A stretch of 14,445 nucleotides of DNA from Brooklawnia sp937867175. Lineage in GTDB: Bacteria; Actinomycetota; Actinomycetes; Propionibacteriales; Propionibacteriaceae. The notes beneath the pieces were generated by a model. It had not been told where the DNA came from and searched no databases. It saw only the letters and a program-made list of their open reading frames with translations. The stretch spans positions 1-14,445 of the forward strand of contig DAISIR010000034.1 in NCBI GenBank assembly GCA_036821905.1, in the 5' to 3' direction. The translations under genes and the position numbers were made by a program. Shown here one piece after another: positions 13,059-14,445 of the stretch (position 1 is the stretch's first letter; every line of letters starts with the position of its first letter).

Positions 13059-14279
13059 ATGGACCCCGTCCTGAACCCCTACACCCCCAACGCCGGAGCC
13101 CGGCCCCAAGCCGTCGTGGGCCGCGACGACCAACTGCGACTGTTCGACCTGCTGCTCCGGCGCCTGAAGCTGGGACGGACGGAGCAGTCCATGATCATCA
13201 CCGGCCTTCGCGGGGTGGGCAAGACGGTCCTGCTGGGCCAGTTCCGCTCGAAGGCTCTGACGGCCGACTGGGTCGTGGTCGACCTCGAAGTCAGCAAGCA
13301 CGACGACCAGCGCTTCCGGTTCGACGTGGCCTCACGCCTGCGCACCGCGCTGCTGGAACTGTCTCCCAAAGCCAAGTGGAACCAGCGGTTCGAACACGCC
13401 CTGTCCGTGCTGCGGTCGTTCACGTTGTCGATCGACCAGGCAGGCTCCTTCACGGTGGGCATGAGCGCCACCCCGGCCGAGGGCTACGCCGACCACGGCG
13501 ATCTCACCCTGGATCTGACGGACCTGCTGGTCGCCCTCGGGGAGGCCGCCCAGTCCGTCGGTCGAGGTGTCGTCCTGCTGTTCGACGAGATCCAGTTCCT
13601 GCAACCGCAGCAGCTTGAGGCGCTCATCGCCGCCCTCCACAAACTGGTCCAACGAGAGCTCCCCGTCACCCTTGTGGGCGCCGGCCTCCCGCAGATCGCC
13701 GAACTCGCCGGCGACGCGAAGTCCTACGCCGAGCGCCTGTTCAAGTTCCCCCGGATCGGAGAACTCTCAGACAGCGACGCCCGGCGGGCGCTGAGTGAGC
13801 CGGCCGAACAGGAGGGCGTGACCTTCACCCGCGACGCCCTCGACCTCGCCGTGGACGTCACCGGCGGCTACCCCTACTTCCTCCAAGAACTCGGCTACGC
13901 GGTCTGGGACATCGCCCAGGGCGACCAGATCACCAAGGCCGACGTCGAGCGCACGATCCCGATCTACGAATCCAAACTGGACGCCTCGTTCTTCCGCGTG
14001 CGCCTCGACCGGTCCACCGAACTCCAGCGCGCCTACCTGCGCGCCATGGCCAGTCTCGGACCGCTTCCCCAGAAGGCCGCGGACGTGGCAACGGTCCTGC
14101 GACGCCAATCCACCCAACTTGGACCGACAAGGGCCGAACTCATCAACATGGGCCTGCTGTACACCCCAGACCACGGCTACGCCGCGTTCACCGTCCCGCA
14201 CTTCGACCAGTTCATGCTCAGGGCCATGCCCGAACTCCTCATCCCCGAAGGACGCCGGCGCAAGTCCAGGCGCACGTAG
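13059..14279 (+). CDS. AAA/STAND-like ATP-binding protein with C-terminal winged helix
   Basis: P-loop ATPase of 406 residues, resembling Orc1/Cdc6-like and archaeal-ATPase-type proteins common as single genes in actinobacteria. Walker A is GLRGVGKT (49-56), Walker B VVLLFDE (171-177), and the sensor-1 region is VTLVGAGLPQIAEL (203-216). After RIGELSDSDARRALSEPAEQ the small helical lid contains TGGYPYFLQELGYAVWD (268-284), the usual GGxPxxLQ motif. The last 90 residues (ELQRAYLRAMASLGP to HFDQFMLRAMPEL) fit a winged-helix domain, followed by a basic tail RRRKSRRT. This suggests ATP-dependent DNA binding, perhaps self-regulating. AAGGTGAGG precedes the ATG. It borders a mobile-element remnant, so it may be part of an accessory region, but the gene is intact. 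Precise function is unknown. Confidence 0.88.
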   Translation: MDPVLNPYTPNAGARPQAVVGRDDQLRLFDLLLRRLKLGRTEQSMIITGLRGVGKTVLLGQFRSKALTADWVVVDLEVSKHDDQRFRFDVASRLRTALLELSPKAKWNQRFEHALSVLRSFTLSIDQAGSFTVGMSATPAEGYADHGDLTLDLTDLLVALGEAAQSVGRGVVLLFDEIQFLQPQQLEALIAALHKLVQRELPVTLVGAGLPQIAELAGDAKSYAERLFKFPRIGELSDSDARRALSEPAEQEGVTFTRDALDLAVDVTGGYPYFLQELGYAVWDIAQGDQITKADVERTIPIYESKLDASFFRVRLDRSTELQRAYLRAMASLGPLPQKAADVATVLRRQSTQLGPTRAELINMGLLYTPDHGYAAFTVPHFDQFMLRAMPELLIPEGRRRKSRRT

Positions 14280-14445
14280 CTGCGGCGGACCGCAAAGGTC
14301 CAACCTCGGCAGGGCTGACCGTCGACCGGCCAACGCATTGGGCACGTGTTGGGACACCCCGAGTGGTGCAGCGAAGCACGTCCGCGGAGCAGCCACCAAT
14401 GGATGGTCCTTCTGGAGGCTTCCCGACGGACGCCGACTCAGGGAC
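14280..14445. other. Right-end gap without a supported gene
   Basis: Only a short hairpin (TGCGG-CGGA-CCGCA, just after the ATPase stop) is visible. It has no T run and is a weak terminator candidate. Confidence 0.3.

Noticed and set aside
13767..14399. 210-codon minus-strand open frame opposite the ATPase gene
   Set aside because: Mirrors the ATPase coding sequence, with a composition typical of antisense frames.

Overview
The window is high-GC DNA with strongly GC-biased third codon positions, Shine-Dalgarno-led genes and a gene set typical of a high-GC Gram-positive actinobacterium: a DUF4349 lipoprotein, a DUF2252 protein, a PLDc_N/SHOCT membrane protein, an ISL3 remnant and stand-alone cobT. 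A member of the Propionibacteriales or a relative is plausible, but the sequence does not prove a genus. No rRNA, tRNA or CRISPR array was seen.

Layout. Positions 91-1530 (minus) hold a radical SAM/SPASM protein of the peptide-maturase type, the most unusual enzyme here, with a 300-bp leader that may or may not encode its substrate. Positions 1771-4594 (minus) carry a terminator hairpin, a SRPBCC-fold protein, a DEAD-box RNA helicase and an AhpD-like carboxymuconolactone decarboxylase family protein. From 4700 a truncated OsmC-like fragment (plus) precedes a DUF4349 lipoprotein (plus), which converges on a DUF2252 protein (minus). A divergent control region (7392-7570) then leads to a complete ABC exporter half-transporter (plus). 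Positions 9458-9886 contain only a hydrophobic, transporter-like gene relic. They are followed by an orphan 113-residue beta-rich protein (plus), a structured leader resembling a cobalamin riboswitch, cobT (plus) and a small PLDc_N/SHOCT membrane protein (plus).

The right end (12194-12880) is a gene graveyard on the minus strand. It holds a frameshifted fragment of an AbiEii-type nucleotidyltransferase toxin abutting the 5' end of an ISL3-family transposase gene with its terminal inverted repeat. An intact AAA/STAND-like ATPase with a C-terminal winged helix (13059-14279, plus) follows, preceded by A/T-rich repeats that could be an operator.

How the genes work together: there is no single long operon; most genes appear to be independent units. 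The one clear pathway link is cobT (lower-ligand activation for B12) behind a B12-riboswitch-like leader. The AhpD-like protein beside an OsmC fragment hints at a former peroxide-defence pair. The combination of several truncated genes and an insertion-sequence end suggests past rearrangement. The most promising leads are the orphan peptide maturase at the left edge, the orphan 113-residue protein and the atypical riboswitch-like leader.
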